64,000 nucleotides of DNA, from assembly GCA_019671135.1 (NCBI GenBank), contig JAHRHY010000001.1:3906001-3970000 (forward strand), read 5' to 3'. Numbering within the stretch: the first letter of the stretch is position 1; every line of letters starts with the position of its first letter. The notes beneath the pieces are model-generated. The model worked only from the letters and a program-made list of their open reading frames with translations, did not search any database and was not told where the DNA came from. The position numbers were made by a program, and so were the translations under genes. Shown here piece by piece: positions 1 through 10,731 of the stretch. Source of the DNA: Linnemannia hyalina (lineage: Eukaryota > Mortierellomycota > Mortierellomycetes > Mortierellales > Mortierellaceae).

Positions 1-1029
1 AGCCCGACCTGGCGTGGGATCAGGCAGGGGAGTGTCATGAGGAGAGGGGATTGGGTTGTCCATGTCCGCCTAATTGTCTGTGCGCCTTTGTTTTTTCTTT
101 CCCGTTAACTGGGCTTATGCTGAATGGCGATTGTGAAAGAGGGAGGGGGAGAGAGCGTGGCAAGGGGTGTCGCAGAGAGAGTTGAGATGACTCTTGTGGT
201 TTGATGATTGTGTGTATGTGTTTGAAGGAGGTAGAAGGTGTGCCGTCAAGAAGGATGTTGAGTCGAGGTCAAATTCGAGATGTGTGCAATGGTGGCAAGA
301 GAAAAGGGCGGGGAAAGATAGCGAGGAGGATCAGAGTGAGCGGGAATCCTGCAGGTAAGTGTATCCGACGCGCGGAGGGACGCGAGAGGCCAATAGGATT
401 TCGTGTACTGATGGGATTACAATGTCTTGGTGCAACTTTGATATAACAACGTCCTCTACAGACGAAGAGTGATCGCCGATGAAAAAAAGTGTTGGAATGG
501 AGAGATGGATGTGGAATCGGAAAAAGTTGGTAAATGGGGACCTGATGAACAAGTAAGCAGGTTGTAGTCAAAGGTAAAGGTGAAGAGGGGGACAAGGCAA
601 GTGTGAAGTGTGTTCCGAGAGGGAAAGAGGGCGGCTGGATATGGCTCTGAGTGTTTAATTTGTGCTGCAAAGGTGTGGGTAGATCGACAAGGAAGGGGTA
701 TTTACAAGTCAAGCTGGAGACAGATTAACAGAAGCGATATGGGGGAGAAAAGTAAGAGAGAGGATACGAAAAGAAGAAAAAGTGGAGGGAAGGGAAGAGA
801 TGATATGAAAGCGAAAAGGAGAAAAGAAAGAGAACGAAAAGACGAAAAAGACAAAGAAAAGCGAAGAGAAAGAAGAGGAAAGGGAAGGGGGAACCAGCCT
901 TAGCCTTGGGTCGTGGTGGCCGTCTTCTCTCTTCTTTTTTTGCGTCATGCTGAGCATCCACAGACTGTCAGTTGCTCACCCACCTTTTCGACTGCCCGCG
1001 GTCATCATACCTATCCTCCAACCCCCCCT

Positions 1030-1080
<51 letters not shown>

Positions 1081-3064
1081 CGCGCCATTTTTTTTCTTGT
1101 TAACGCAAGTGGGGAGAAGCAGGGCTAAGGCGTGTGTGCCTGACATGACAGCGTGTGTGAGAGTGAGTGGATGACTGAACAACTGCGTCGGTCGGTCGTG
1201 CAATACACAAGAGGAGAGAAACTAACTGTTCTCAGGTACTCTTGCTCCTGTTGACGTGCCCTAGTGTGTATGTTATTTTGGTTGTGAGTGATCAGGCGGA
1301 GAACTGAAGAAAGGGGTAAAAAAAGTCTTGCTTACATTTGCACTTACAGCGCCATGCAAACGCGCTGTTTGAATGTAAGTAAGGGTGCCTGACAGGATGA
1401 TTTCTTCGAGCAAACAACACCTTGTCTCTGTCCCTGTCCCTGTCTGTCTGTGTGCCTGAGCATGTTGTTGTTTGTGAGGAGAGAAAGAAAGGGAAAATTT
1501 AAAGGAGTTGGACACCCTAGGCAACATGACCTGCATGATCGCTGAATGGCCTTTGATCGAGTCGGATCATGTTGTCAACGAGGAGGAAAGGAAACATGAC
1601 TCCTCTTCCAGAAGGAAAAAAAAACAAGGGGTATGACAACACATCCTCTGCTCGATTCCACTCGTTACTACCTCAATCTGACATGTCCATACAAAAAGAA
1701 CCATGATCCGCTCCACTTCTCATAAAAAGACCCTCAATCTCCCATCCCTCTCTGCCGGATTCATCTTGTGTGTAAAAAGTGAACAAATGTGGCACTGGAA
1801 AATGGGGTCCACCAAAAGCGCGGATCTTTTAAAATTGAATTGCCATCCTACCCGCCTGCCTCCACTGTGTTGCCCCTAGCTTCTCTTTGAATAAGAATCA
1901 CTCTCCTCTTTACCCCTTTTCTCTAGCCTTGGAGGGTCGACCGTTCCACCCTTGACCTATCCGCAAGTACTACCTTTAAATAAAAAGCGAAGCCATGACG
2001 ACAGCAAGCAATCATCGACCTTCCACTTCGCCCTCTACCAAAAAAAACACTCCGCGTCGCGTGCCTGCTTTGCTGCTGCGACATGCTTCTATTTCTCAGC
2101 AAAAAAAAAGGAACGAAAGAGAAAAGCCCTAACAGAGCCAACCGACCACACTAGCGCAAACACACGCACAATGACCAAGTACAATAGCCAAGTAATGAAA
2201 GTGCTGGAGGGGTGGTTCGTGAATACCTGAGCTGTTCCTCCTCGTTCTCCTAGTTCACCATTGCACAATGTTCATTCTTGCGTTGCCCGCGCAAAAAAGA
2301 GGGGTTTAATTGCGAGTGACCGATGATGTGTTGTCAGTTTCTTCCGATCGTCCTCAAGTATTTTTGCTTACATTTCACGTTTGCCTATCATCACCACAAC
2401 TTGCCATTGTTTTTTCTCTTCCTCTTGGCTGAAACGCCTTCGCCTTTTGTACCTTCTCCTTTGTCTGTTCCGAGGGCTGTCCAATCCATCAATTCATGCA
2501 AAGGTGGATCCTGCACAATGTTAGTCAGCGATGTCGATCTGCTGCCGTAAACACCCCCTCCATGTGCTGCTACGAAAAAAGGAGGTGGCGAGAAATGAAC
2601 TATGTATTGTAGTGGTATTATGCAAAACCTCAAATATGCTGTGACAAGGCACTGAGGTCAACAACAGGAAAAAAGGATAAAAGCGGACGACTATTTATCC
2701 AACGTTCGATTGGGGGGACAAAGCCGATGCGCTTTTGAGTGATCTATCTTGTTGTTTTTTTTGTTCCTTCTTTTCTCCACGCGAACTTGGTGCTCAGATG
2801 GTTAGTGTTCTCCCTTGGCCCTTTGTTGTTAGGGCCATTACGACTTTGCCTGTCAATACGGAAAGAAAACTATTTGGCCAGGTCGTTTTGAAACTAACCT
2901 CTTTTCGCTTCTTGCCTTGCTTCCACCCTACAGCGGATGGGCTAGGCCGTTCGAGAACAAGGGTTGAAATTTTGTGCGTTGTTTGTTGACGTTTTTTTTT
3001 ATTTACAGTGTCGTAGGGCGATGTGAGGAGGAGGATCGCCATATATAATGGAAGATCGGCAGGG
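1..3064. other. Gene-free left flank (about 3 kb)
   Basis: I see no convincing coding region on either strand; the open frames here are short, low-complexity and unspliceable into anything recognisable. Positions 731-897 are almost pure purine on the plus strand. In this window such tracts lie upstream of minus-strand start codons, so the left part may be the promoter or leader of a minus-strand gene beginning outside the window. A pyrimidine tract with a TC dinucleotide repeat lies at about 1032-1080. The right part (2.9-3.06 kb) is likely 3' flank of the minus-strand gene that ends at 3065. Confidence 0.5.
1032..1080. repeat. TC dinucleotide microsatellite
   Basis: Nearly uninterrupted TC units over about 49 bp, broken by three TTT interruptions. 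Seen directly in the sequence. It lies in non-coding flank. Confidence 0.9.
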
Positions 3065-3739
3065 TCACAGCGAAGGCCAAACACGACGAGCCCAAGAAGA
3101 AGACGCCTTCTTATTCTCCAGGATTGTTGAGTCGGCTTCCAGACCATCCTCTCTAGCTGCCCTCAAAGTGTGCGTAGAGTCCAAGGTCGGATCGTAAGCA
3201 TGTGAATGGGAAGAGGAAAAGTAGTCTGTTCGTTCAGAGACTGGTTCAGAGCCGAGATTGTCTCCAGTCACAAAGTCAATACAGCTGAATCCAAAGTTGC
3301 AGAGCGCCTGAGACAATCCGCTTCCGGGGCTCCTAGGGGCCAGACAGGCACCTATGTCGGCTTCTTCTAGTGCCGGGTCGTTGTTGTTATAGTCTCTTGC
3401 AGTGGATTCCATACCAAAGTCGGAAAAGTCAATCTGGTTGCTTTGCTGTCGTTGTCCGTGAAAGTTGTTGTGGCTGTGGTGAGCATGAGTGTGATGAGGA
3501 TGGGGTCCATGACGACGGTTGTTGCGTTGAAGTGTAGGCTGTTGTGCTGAATCGTCAGCGAGGGTCGAAAGGGCGTCAGAGGACTGTTGTGCGTGGAGGA
3601 TGGCCTCCCAGCAGTGATCTTCGTCGTTGTGGTACATTGAGCAGAGGCCACGGGAGTATGTCGAGATCCAGGATCCGTCAGAGGTTCCTCCCGTAGTTGA
3701 GGAGTCTCCATCGAAGTGGTTGTTTAGTGCTGAACCCAT
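3065..3739 (-). CDS. Hypothetical protein, Ser/His/Asn-rich, 224 aa
   Basis: Single-exon frame. I start it at the ATG at 3739 (MGSALNNHFDGD) because the open frame upstream reads through a C-run and CT-rich sequence that looks like a leader, not protein. The protein is hydrophilic with a His-rich patch around residue 85 (HPHHTHAHHSHN) and an acidic, Ser-rich second half ending in SWARRVWPSL. There is no signal peptide, membrane segment or domain I recognise. Base composition and lack of repeats favour a real gene, but no homology supports it. It is divergent from the Sel1 gene, sharing an 824-bp intergenic region. Function unknown; a start further upstream or an unseen intron cannot be excluded. 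Confidence 0.5.
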   Translation of the reverse strand: MGSALNNHFDGDSSTTGGTSDGSWISTYSRGLCSMYHNDEDHCWEAILHAQQSSDALSTLADDSAQQPTLQRNNRRHGPHPHHTHAHHSHNNFHGQRQQSNQIDFSDFGMESTARDYNNNDPALEEADIGACLAPRSPGSGLSQALCNFGFSCIDFVTGDNLGSEPVSERTDYFSSSHSHAYDPTLDSTHTLRAAREDGLEADSTILENKKASSSWARRVWPSL

Positions 3740-4563
3740 GGGTGTAGTGTAGGTATGATTTGACTTGTCGCTGGGAATAAGGAGAGAATAAAGGGAAAAA
3801 GGAGTAAAAAGTGAGAAGGACCAGGTAGTTGTATTTGTTTGTTGAAAGGGGGGGGGGGGGGGGATTGAGTGTCTGTTATCTTTGCAGGAGTGGATGGTAA
3901 AAGGGCCAGTTGGGGAGGAATGGTGCGTGTGCGAAGGATGTAACGTATGAGAACAAGAACAACGGTCGCAGTTGGGGTAGAAGAGAACTAAGAACGAAAA
4001 ATAACGCCTTTTCACTTGAAGATAATGCGCCGTTGCCATTGTGAACCATGAATGGGATGAGACAAGGCGATCGGACTGACCGAGACAGACCCAACCGCGA
4101 CTGAAACTAATAGAAAACAACTTGATTGTAGGTTAACACCATATCCGATAGTAGGTCAGTTGGTGGCAAAACGGAAATGGATGTCTGTCTTCGGGATGGG
4201 ACAGATACGCGTGGATGGGGCGGCATTTGGAGCAGTTGGCCCATGGCCTGAACCCCTTCTTGATAGGAGAGTCGACAAGCGATGTCCGTCTACTCTTAGA
4301 CGTCGCTTGTCTCATGGGCCCAAGCGTACTGTTAGATTGTTAGGAGTCGACGCTCCCTCAGCGACTTTTACTCGCCTCCATCCTGTCCCTCTTTTTCCTA
4401 TTTCTTCTTCATTCTCCCACTTTCTTTTTTCTTTCCTCCTCTTCATTATAACTCCAACTCACCTACACATCGGCATTCCTGCATCAAGACATCAACCAAC
4501 TCGAACCCAACACAAAAACCAACCAAAAATAAACCCCTCATTCCAAGACAACAGAAATAACAA
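3740..4563. promoter_or_regulatory. Divergent promoter region with a 16-G run
   Basis: This lies between the start codons of two divergent genes. The minus-strand side carries a run of 16 G at 3848-3863 (C on the transcribed sense). The plus-strand side has a CT-rich tract at about 4380-4445 just before the Sel1 start, as at other starts in this window. No clear TATA box was seen on either side. Confidence 0.5.
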
Positions 4564-7153
4564 ATGGTGCAACAAGCAGCAGAAACACGTCAGGAACCCG
4601 TTCAGGGAGTGCGGTCAGTCTACAAAAATGGTCTTCCCGCGTCCTCCTCGTCACCCTCGGATGTGGTTTTTATCGATTGCCATGAGGATAGTGCGACCGG
4701 AAAGGATGTTGTGCTTTGGGATGACGTCCTCTTGGTCTTCAAGGATGCTCTCTACGTCCGTAATGGGTCAAGAGCAATTACTTTCTTGAAAGGGTCTGAC
4801 TTTCGAACGTATGTATCTTTTTTATTTGCATGATTAATTGATGTGCATAGCAAGAGGGGCGTTTTTTTTTGACTCGGACAGAACGAACGCCGGTACTGAT
4901 GTAGGTGTTTCTTACATGCTTAATCATGATAGGCTGGAGCCTTTCCGCTTTGTTGCTGTGCCAGGCACCACTTTGGAGGTTGTTATCGAGGATCCAACAT
5001 CCGCGTCCGAGGTCACCATTCCAACTCAAGCAACATCACAGACAACACCACAAGAGGAACCCATGTCGGTGTCAAGTCTTACAGCAGCTCTCCCCGACTA
5101 CGGGCCTATGACAACCACATCCAACTCATCTGCTCTCCCCAGCTACGCACCTATGACGACCACATCCACCTCGGCAGCCCCTCCAGCGTACCAATTCGCC
5201 TCCAGCGACCGTGTCCTCAGTTCCAGCGTCGTCAACCCGTCGACCACCTCGCAGCCTCAATACACTGCCATCGAGATCTCTCAAATAACCACCGCAGCCC
5301 AATCTGGAGACGCTGAGGCACAGTACAGGCTGGGGGAGATCTACTACAGCGGAACCAGCGGTCTGTCGCAGGACTTCAAGCAGGCAATGGGTTGGTACCT
5401 GAAGGCAGCGGAGCAAGGGAGCGCCCAGGCCCAGAAAGCCATCGGGATCATCTACTATAGTGGTCAAGGGGTCGACAAGGACTATACAAAGGCGATCGAA
5501 TGGCTGCTCAAGGCTGCGAAGCAAGGCTACTCAGTCGCCCAGAACGATGTCGGCAACCTCTACTACCACGGACATGGAGTCAAGCAGAGTTATTCCAAGG
5601 CAATAGAGTGGTATATGATGGCGGCCGACCAAGGGCACCTCCAGTCCATGCAGAATATCGGGTGTCTGTACGAGAGCGGTCATGGAGTCTCCAAGGACTA
5701 CAAAGTCGCCATGGAGTGGTTCACCAAGGCCGCCAAGCATGGATACGCTGACGCTCAAAACAACATTGGCAACAAGTACTTTCACGGCCATGGCGTCAAG
5801 CAGGACTACGTCAAGGCGATGGAATGGTACCTCTTGGCGGCGGACCAAGGACAGGCGCAGGCGCAGAGCAACATTGGCTGTCTCTACGATGCTGGAAACG
5901 GTGTCCTCAAGGATAAAAACAAGGCAATGGAGTGGTACTTGAAGGCGAGCGACCAGAACCATGGGGGCGCTCAGAACAATATTGGCAATCTTTATTATCA
6001 TGGATACGACGGCACCAATAACTATGAGGCGGCTATGGAGTGGTACATCAAGGGTGCCAGTCAAGGTTTCGCGGACGCCCAGAACAGTATCGGCAACATG
6101 TACTACCATGGCCGAGGAGTCTCTCAGGACTATGCCCAGGCGATTGAGTGGTACCTCAAGGCGGCCGACCAAAAGTTTGCTCAGTCGCAGAGCAACATCG
6201 GGTGCATGTACGAGGGCGGTCGAGGCGTTCCGAGGGACTATGCAAAAGCGATTGAGTGGTTCCACAAGGCGATCGACCAAGACCATGCCGGCGCTCAGAA
6301 CAACCTTGGCAACCTTTACTTTTTCGGCTCTGGCGTCACCAAGAGCTACAACACGGCCATGGAATGGTACCTCAAGGGCGCCAGTCAAGGATACGCGGAT
6401 GCGCAAAACAGTGTCGGCAACATGTTCTACCACGGGTTCGGTGTCTCCAAGAACAACGCGTCCGCCTTTGACTGGTACCTCAAGGCGGCCCACCAAGGCC
6501 AGGCGCAGGCACAACAGAACCTGGGGTTCCTCTACGAGAGCGGATATGGCGTTGTGAAGGATTACTCCAAGGCCATGGAGTGGTACTTGAAGTCTGCGAG
6601 CCAAGACCACAAAGAAGCTCAGAACAGTGTCGCCAAGATGTACCACAATGGACGCGGTGTACCCAAGGACCTTGCGGTGGCGATGGAATGGTACTCCCGG
6701 GCTTCTGACCAGGGACACGAGGCGGCCAAGAAGAGTTTTGAAGGCCTTCGTAAACAGGGTATCAGACCAAGCAAGGTACCTGCAACGACGTATGGGAGAA
6801 GCAAAAATGAGACGATTGCTAATAAACTCAAGTCGAGATTCTGGTAGTCTTGGCGTCTGCAGCCATGTGCGCGCCCTCTTCTCTACCTTTCTTTTCAACT
6901 CACTAATGTCTTGGAGACTTATATCAACTGCAAAGTCATGAATGTGAATGACCAAGGAAAGGAGTTCCAATGGTGGAATGCGGATTGACTATATCAATTT
7001 CAGATCGTGGACCTCCAAAGTGTTCCCCACCCCAGGAATAACCTTGATGCCAACCTCGATTTCCACCACATCCTCAAGGACAATGACCTCACTCTCGATG
7101 ACGCCATCAAGGCACTCCAGAAGACGCATGCAGACATTCAAAAACTTCTATAG
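4564..7153 (+). CDS. Sel1-repeat protein with an N-terminal LEP module (spliced form 745 aa)
   Basis: Exons 4564-4808, 4933-6775 and 7004-7153. Residues about 46-100 form an unnamed module (GKDVVLWDDVLLVF ... LEPFRFVAVPG) also found in the membrane protein at 44375-45028. A Ser/Thr/Pro linker follows, then 13 Sel1-like repeats of 36 residues (about 207-675; typical YYHGxGV and AMEWYLKAA). Sel1 arrays are alpha-alpha solenoids that scaffold protein complexes. The second exon was placed at 4933, not 4882, because this joins the module without an insertion (FRT-LEPF), with a good branch site (CTTAAT). Without removal of intron 6776-7003 the frame stops at 6847 (719 aa); with it, a helical tail ending HADIQKLL is added. 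Partner proteins and location are unknown; no signal peptide. Confidence 0.88.
5964..6611 (+). repeat. Tandem duplication of a three-Sel1-repeat block (2 x 324 bp)
   Basis: Repeats 7-9 and 10-12 of the Sel1 array match as blocks of 108 codons. For example GASQGFADAQNSIGNMYYHG in the first block corresponds to GASQGYADAQNSVGNMFYHG in the second, exactly 324 bp later. Seen directly in the sequence; boundaries are approximate. Confidence 0.8.
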
Positions 7154-7305
7154 GTTGTACAAAGCAAACATTGCTCTTTATTGTATGTGCATGGAACAAG
7201 ATGATATTTCAAGGTCAAGAGTATGAAACAAAATGTTCAGTTTTTATTTTTTGTATGTTCAAAGGGGGGAGGGTGAGGGTGCAATTATATGTAAACGGTT
7301 GCGGT

Positions 7306-7539
7306 TCACTTTTGAGGATGGGATCCAGCTGTCTTCTTGACATTTCCGTGGTGCAGCTTCTTGGCCTCGGTGGTATCGGAGCTCTGCTGCTGGCTGTGCA
7401 AGTTGGGGTCGGTCTTGAAGGTCGACTGAGTGGTGGGGCCGTGAGAGGGGAGATTCTTTCCGGGAGTTGACAACTGCTCGGAGTGCAGCGTCCCGGGAGG
7501 TGTACCCATACTGGCTGGTTGCTGCAAGTGCTTGTTCAT
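7306..7539 (-). CDS. Small hydrophilic protein, 77 aa, unknown function
   Basis: Single exon starting at ATG 7539 (MNKHLQQPASMGTPPG) and ending NVKKTAGSHPQK. It is rich in Gln, Ser, Thr, Pro and His, with no hydrophobic segment; it is probably disordered and cytosolic. Upstream in the same frame lies a trinucleotide repeat that would encode His/Tyr runs; I treat that as leader, not protein. Downstream, at about 7239-7250, the plus strand reads TTTTTATTTTTT, giving an AATAAA-type polyadenylation signal on the sense strand, which supports a real transcript end. I do not recognise the family. It is convergent with the Sel1 gene. Confidence 0.45.
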   Translation of the reverse strand: MNKHLQQPASMGTPPGTLHSEQLSTPGKNLPSHGPTTQSTFKTDPNLHSQQQSSDTTEAKKLHHGNVKKTAGSHPQK

Positions 7540-7542
7540 ATT

Positions 7543-7611
7543 GTGGTAGTAGTAGTAGTAGTGGTAGTAGTAGTGGTAGTAGTAGTAGTAGTAGTGGTGG
7601 TGGTGGTGGTG
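7543..7611. repeat. GTA/GTG trinucleotide microsatellite
   Basis: About 22 GTA or GTG units, seen directly, immediately upstream of the start codon of the 77-aa gene. It would lie in its leader. Confidence 0.9.
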
Positions 7612-8365
7612 CAAGGAAAAACGAGGTGGGGAGGAATGGTATAGGGAAAAGATGTGGGGAGAGAGCTCTCGGCTTTAAGTAGCAAAATACCTCAAACGAT
7701 TTTTTTTCATGCAAAAAACTCTTTCCTTCAATATGTTTCTTGTCATCTTTTTGACAGCTCTAAAACGATAATGCATGAACGGTGTGTGCGAAACAGGGCC
7801 TGTGCCCTACCTCAGAAATAAAGTGTTTCCGCCAACGCTTTGGGTCTGCGTTTCAGGGAAAAGGGCGTACGATTTCATCCCTTCGGTGACGCTAGAATTT
7901 TCCTGAGCAGTTCGCGTGCTGGTCTTAGATGTGGTGATGATGATGGTACTGACCCATCAATCAGGGGAGGAGGACGGACGATGACTAGGTGCTTGCCCTC
8001 TCCACTGTACCTGACTGATGTCATGTGACATCAACCAATTCAATCGGAGTATTGTATAAAATTATATCGTTATGCTACTTTCTGGTGCGGCTCTACTGGT
8101 AGTTGAGTTGGTGCATCAGAGACGCCCACGAAAACAGCAAGAACTAGAGACGTGCCCGCGACCAAGCATGGATTCCTTTCTTCCTTCGCCGAGAAGTAAG
8201 CAAGTGTGTATCATTGGAGCATTGTGTTTTTTTTCTTTTTATGTATGATGTATTCAAAATAAAAAACTTAGCAAAGCGACCTACAAACCATGACGTTGTA
8301 GTATCAATTGCTGGATATCTCTGTCCCTCCTATCCTTGCTCATCCATGCCGGATGTAACTGTCCA
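7612..8365. other. Intergenic region, no gene seen
   Basis: About 750 bp between the 77-aa gene (upstream side) and the 3' end of the calcium-sensor gene. No coding exon, RNA gene or repeat is recognised. It should hold the promoter of the 77-aa gene and the 3' untranslated region of the calcium sensor. Confidence 0.4.
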
Positions 8366-10207
8366 TTAGACAAGTCCATCATAAAGAGACAAGGCCTGGA
8401 CGATGGTAGGGTCCTTCATCGAGCCCTCCTTGAACTCCTCAAAGCTCAGCTGTCCGTTCTGATCCTTATCCATGAGCGAAAAGATCTTGGTGACACGCTT
8501 CTCGGGGGTATCCTCATCTGGGGGCAGCTTGACCATCGTTCCGACCATCTTGTAGATCGCATCCACAATCTTCAACATCTCGTCGTATGTGATCATGTTG
8601 TCGTTGTCGATATCATACAGTTGGAACGCCCCTATAACATATTCACAACGAAAAATAACAAACAATGTCAGTGGCGTTGTCTCGGATGTGTCGTGTCGCC
8701 ATCCTGTAGCTGTTGTTGTTGTGCTTCATTCCTCTCCTTTCCTCTCTCCCCCTGAATTCTTCTCCGTGAAGGTGCTCTTACATTGCAGCTTGTCCTCCAA
8801 GTTGCCACGTGAGGTGACAGAGAGGGCGACGATGAACTCTTTGAACTCGATGCGACCGTTCTTATTCGAGTCAAAGACATTGAATACATAGTCCGCAAAC
8901 TTGGACGGGTCACCAAAGGGGAAGAACTGCTTGTAGATCTTTTGGAACTCGGGCTTGTCCAACTCTCCGCTGGGGCAATCCTTGATGAAGCCCTTGTACC
9001 TATTGCCAATTGAAAAGAAAGAAAAAAAGAGAACATGTTAGGCATAAAGGAAATTACAAGAAAGATGGAAGAGACTAGGAGCAGGAGTAATGTGGCAGTG
9101 AGGTATGAGAAAGTTGGGACATGCTGGGAAGAAGGAAAAAAGTTTTTTCTCGTTCTTTCTTTCTGAGTGTGCCGGCTGATTGACTTGGGATTTCGTTTGA
9201 GCGTGTTTGGTGCCGTGTCGTACGTTACGTCCTGTTAACGCTCCACTGTTACTATCCTCGTTGCCTGTGCTGCAGTTCGTGTCCTGTGAAGCGTGGCGTG
9301 TTTCGTTGTGGTCATGATGTGGTTGCAGGGATGGTAACTGTGGGGCAGAAGTGCAAAAGGAAAAACCAAACAGTGGGCGGTGCGAATGATCCTCTGCTTA
9401 GGCAATCTTCTCTTTCCTCCTGTCGAACCTGCCAAGCCAAGGCAGCGAATACAAAAAAGTGAGACAGTGACATGCCCAGCCATGTTGCGTGTTGTGAAAA
9501 GGCAACCGCAAGCATGGTCAAACAAGGTGGAGCCCTTTTATCCCCCACTTGCTGCTTCTCTGGTATCGTCTCCTTGCGTTGTCGGGTCGATTGCCTGGAT
9601 AGCAAGTTTTCTCAGTCTCTCTTATCCATATTTTCTTTCCATTCTCTCTTCTTTTCCTCTGACGCTCTCGTTTTCTGGAGCTACACGTGCGGTCATACCG
9701 ACGCCCAAAGCGTTAAAAAAACCACTTGTTCGCCCACTTCCTTCTCCACCATGAACATCGAGACCACTTGAAAAGAGTCGTATTGTAGTCTGCCAACTGT
9801 GGGTTGTCGGGAGAGGTGGCGGTGAAGGAAGAAGGCGAGTTTGTAGTCTTCCTGAAAGGGAGTTACTTGGGGCGTAGGAGAAGAGTAGGGGTGAAGAAGT
9901 TGTGGAGGGACAAAGATGTCAAGTTAATCATTTTTTTACCATTGCTGGAGCTCCTTCTTCTCGACTATTTTTTTCGGGACAGCGTTAAGGAACGAGAGGG
10001 AGGAAGAATAATGTGAGAAACGACTTCATCAAGTGTGCAGAATCAACAAAGAAGACTCATGGCGCGCGCTTTGCCCTGTGGTATGAATGTGAGAGCAAAG
10101 GGTGACGCATAAAAAAAACAAAGACATGAAAAAGGTACGTTACAGTGGGTGCATTGCTGGAGTTCCTTGAGCTGGTCAGTGGACAGTTTGCTCTGCGACT
10201 TTCCCAT
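8366..10207 (-). CDS. FRQ1: Neuronal calcium sensor 1 / frequenin (190 aa)
   Basis: Four exons, in order of translation: 10144-10207, 9940-9964 (only 25 nt), 8782-8999 and 8366-8631. Together they give 190 residues, exactly the usual length of the family. N-terminal MGKSQSKL is a classic N-myristoylation signal. EF-hand loops are visible at [26 protein letters not shown] and [13 protein letters not shown]; the first EF hand is degenerate, as usual (CPSG in place of the Ca ligands). The C-terminus ends [12 protein letters not shown], the family hallmark. In yeast the protein activates phosphatidylinositol 4-kinase Pik1 at the Golgi; a similar role is inferred here. Intron 9000-9939 is 940 bp, by far the longest assigned here. 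Confidence 0.95.
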
Positions 10208-10731
10208 GGTGCTTTGTGGGTGTGTTGTTGTTGATGTTGGTGGTGAAGTAAAAAAAAGAAGGAAGGGGATGTGTTATGACGGATTAACGAAAAAAGGAAG
10301 AGGAAAAGGAAGGAAAAAAGAAAGTAGAAGGAACAGAAAAGAAAAAGAAGGAAAGGAATTTCGATTCTTTGGATGGACTGGCTGGAAACATCGATGAGGT
10401 CGTCACTCCCCTCTCGACCAAAGTTGAACGCTTGTCATGTTGTGAGCACCCAACCCCTCACATCCGCGGAATTCTTTTCACGCGCCGTTAGTGTATTCTG
10501 TCGCAGCGATGGCATAGAGAGTTCTGACCCAAGTGTTTACTGCTTTCACAACTACTAACGTACATTATTCTATTCTGCTACTGTGCTTCTTATTCGGCAA
10601 CCACCATCTACCAACCAGTCCCGTCACCCTATTCCCATCCACTCCACTCTGCATATTGTACGCATATAATAATAAATATCCGTTCAAGTTTATTTACATT
10701 GGTCAAACATGCTCCTCCAACCACCGCTCCA
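10208..10731. promoter_or_regulatory. Upstream region of the calcium-sensor gene
   Basis: A 524-bp gap between two minus-strand genes. The plus strand is purine-rich at 10250-10350 (CT-rich on the sense strand), matching the leader composition seen at other starts here. Near 10668-10676 the plus strand has AATAATAAA, which is on the wrong strand for bleomycin hydrolase polyadenylation. No defined site can be named. Confidence 0.4.

Noticed and set aside
610..961. Lys/Arg-rich or Phe/Ser-rich frames near the left edge
   Set aside because: They derive from a purine tract and its complement; low complexity, no splice logic.
4882..4932. Alternative second-exon start at 4882 for the Sel1 gene
   Set aside because: It would insert 17 residues in the middle of the module; the acceptor at 4933 gives a gapless match to the second copy and has a better branch site.
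5531..6970. 479-codon open frame on the minus strand across the Sel1 gene
   Set aside because: It is the antisense of an intact, recognisable Sel1 array; the regular repeat and codon bias keep the opposite strand free of stops.
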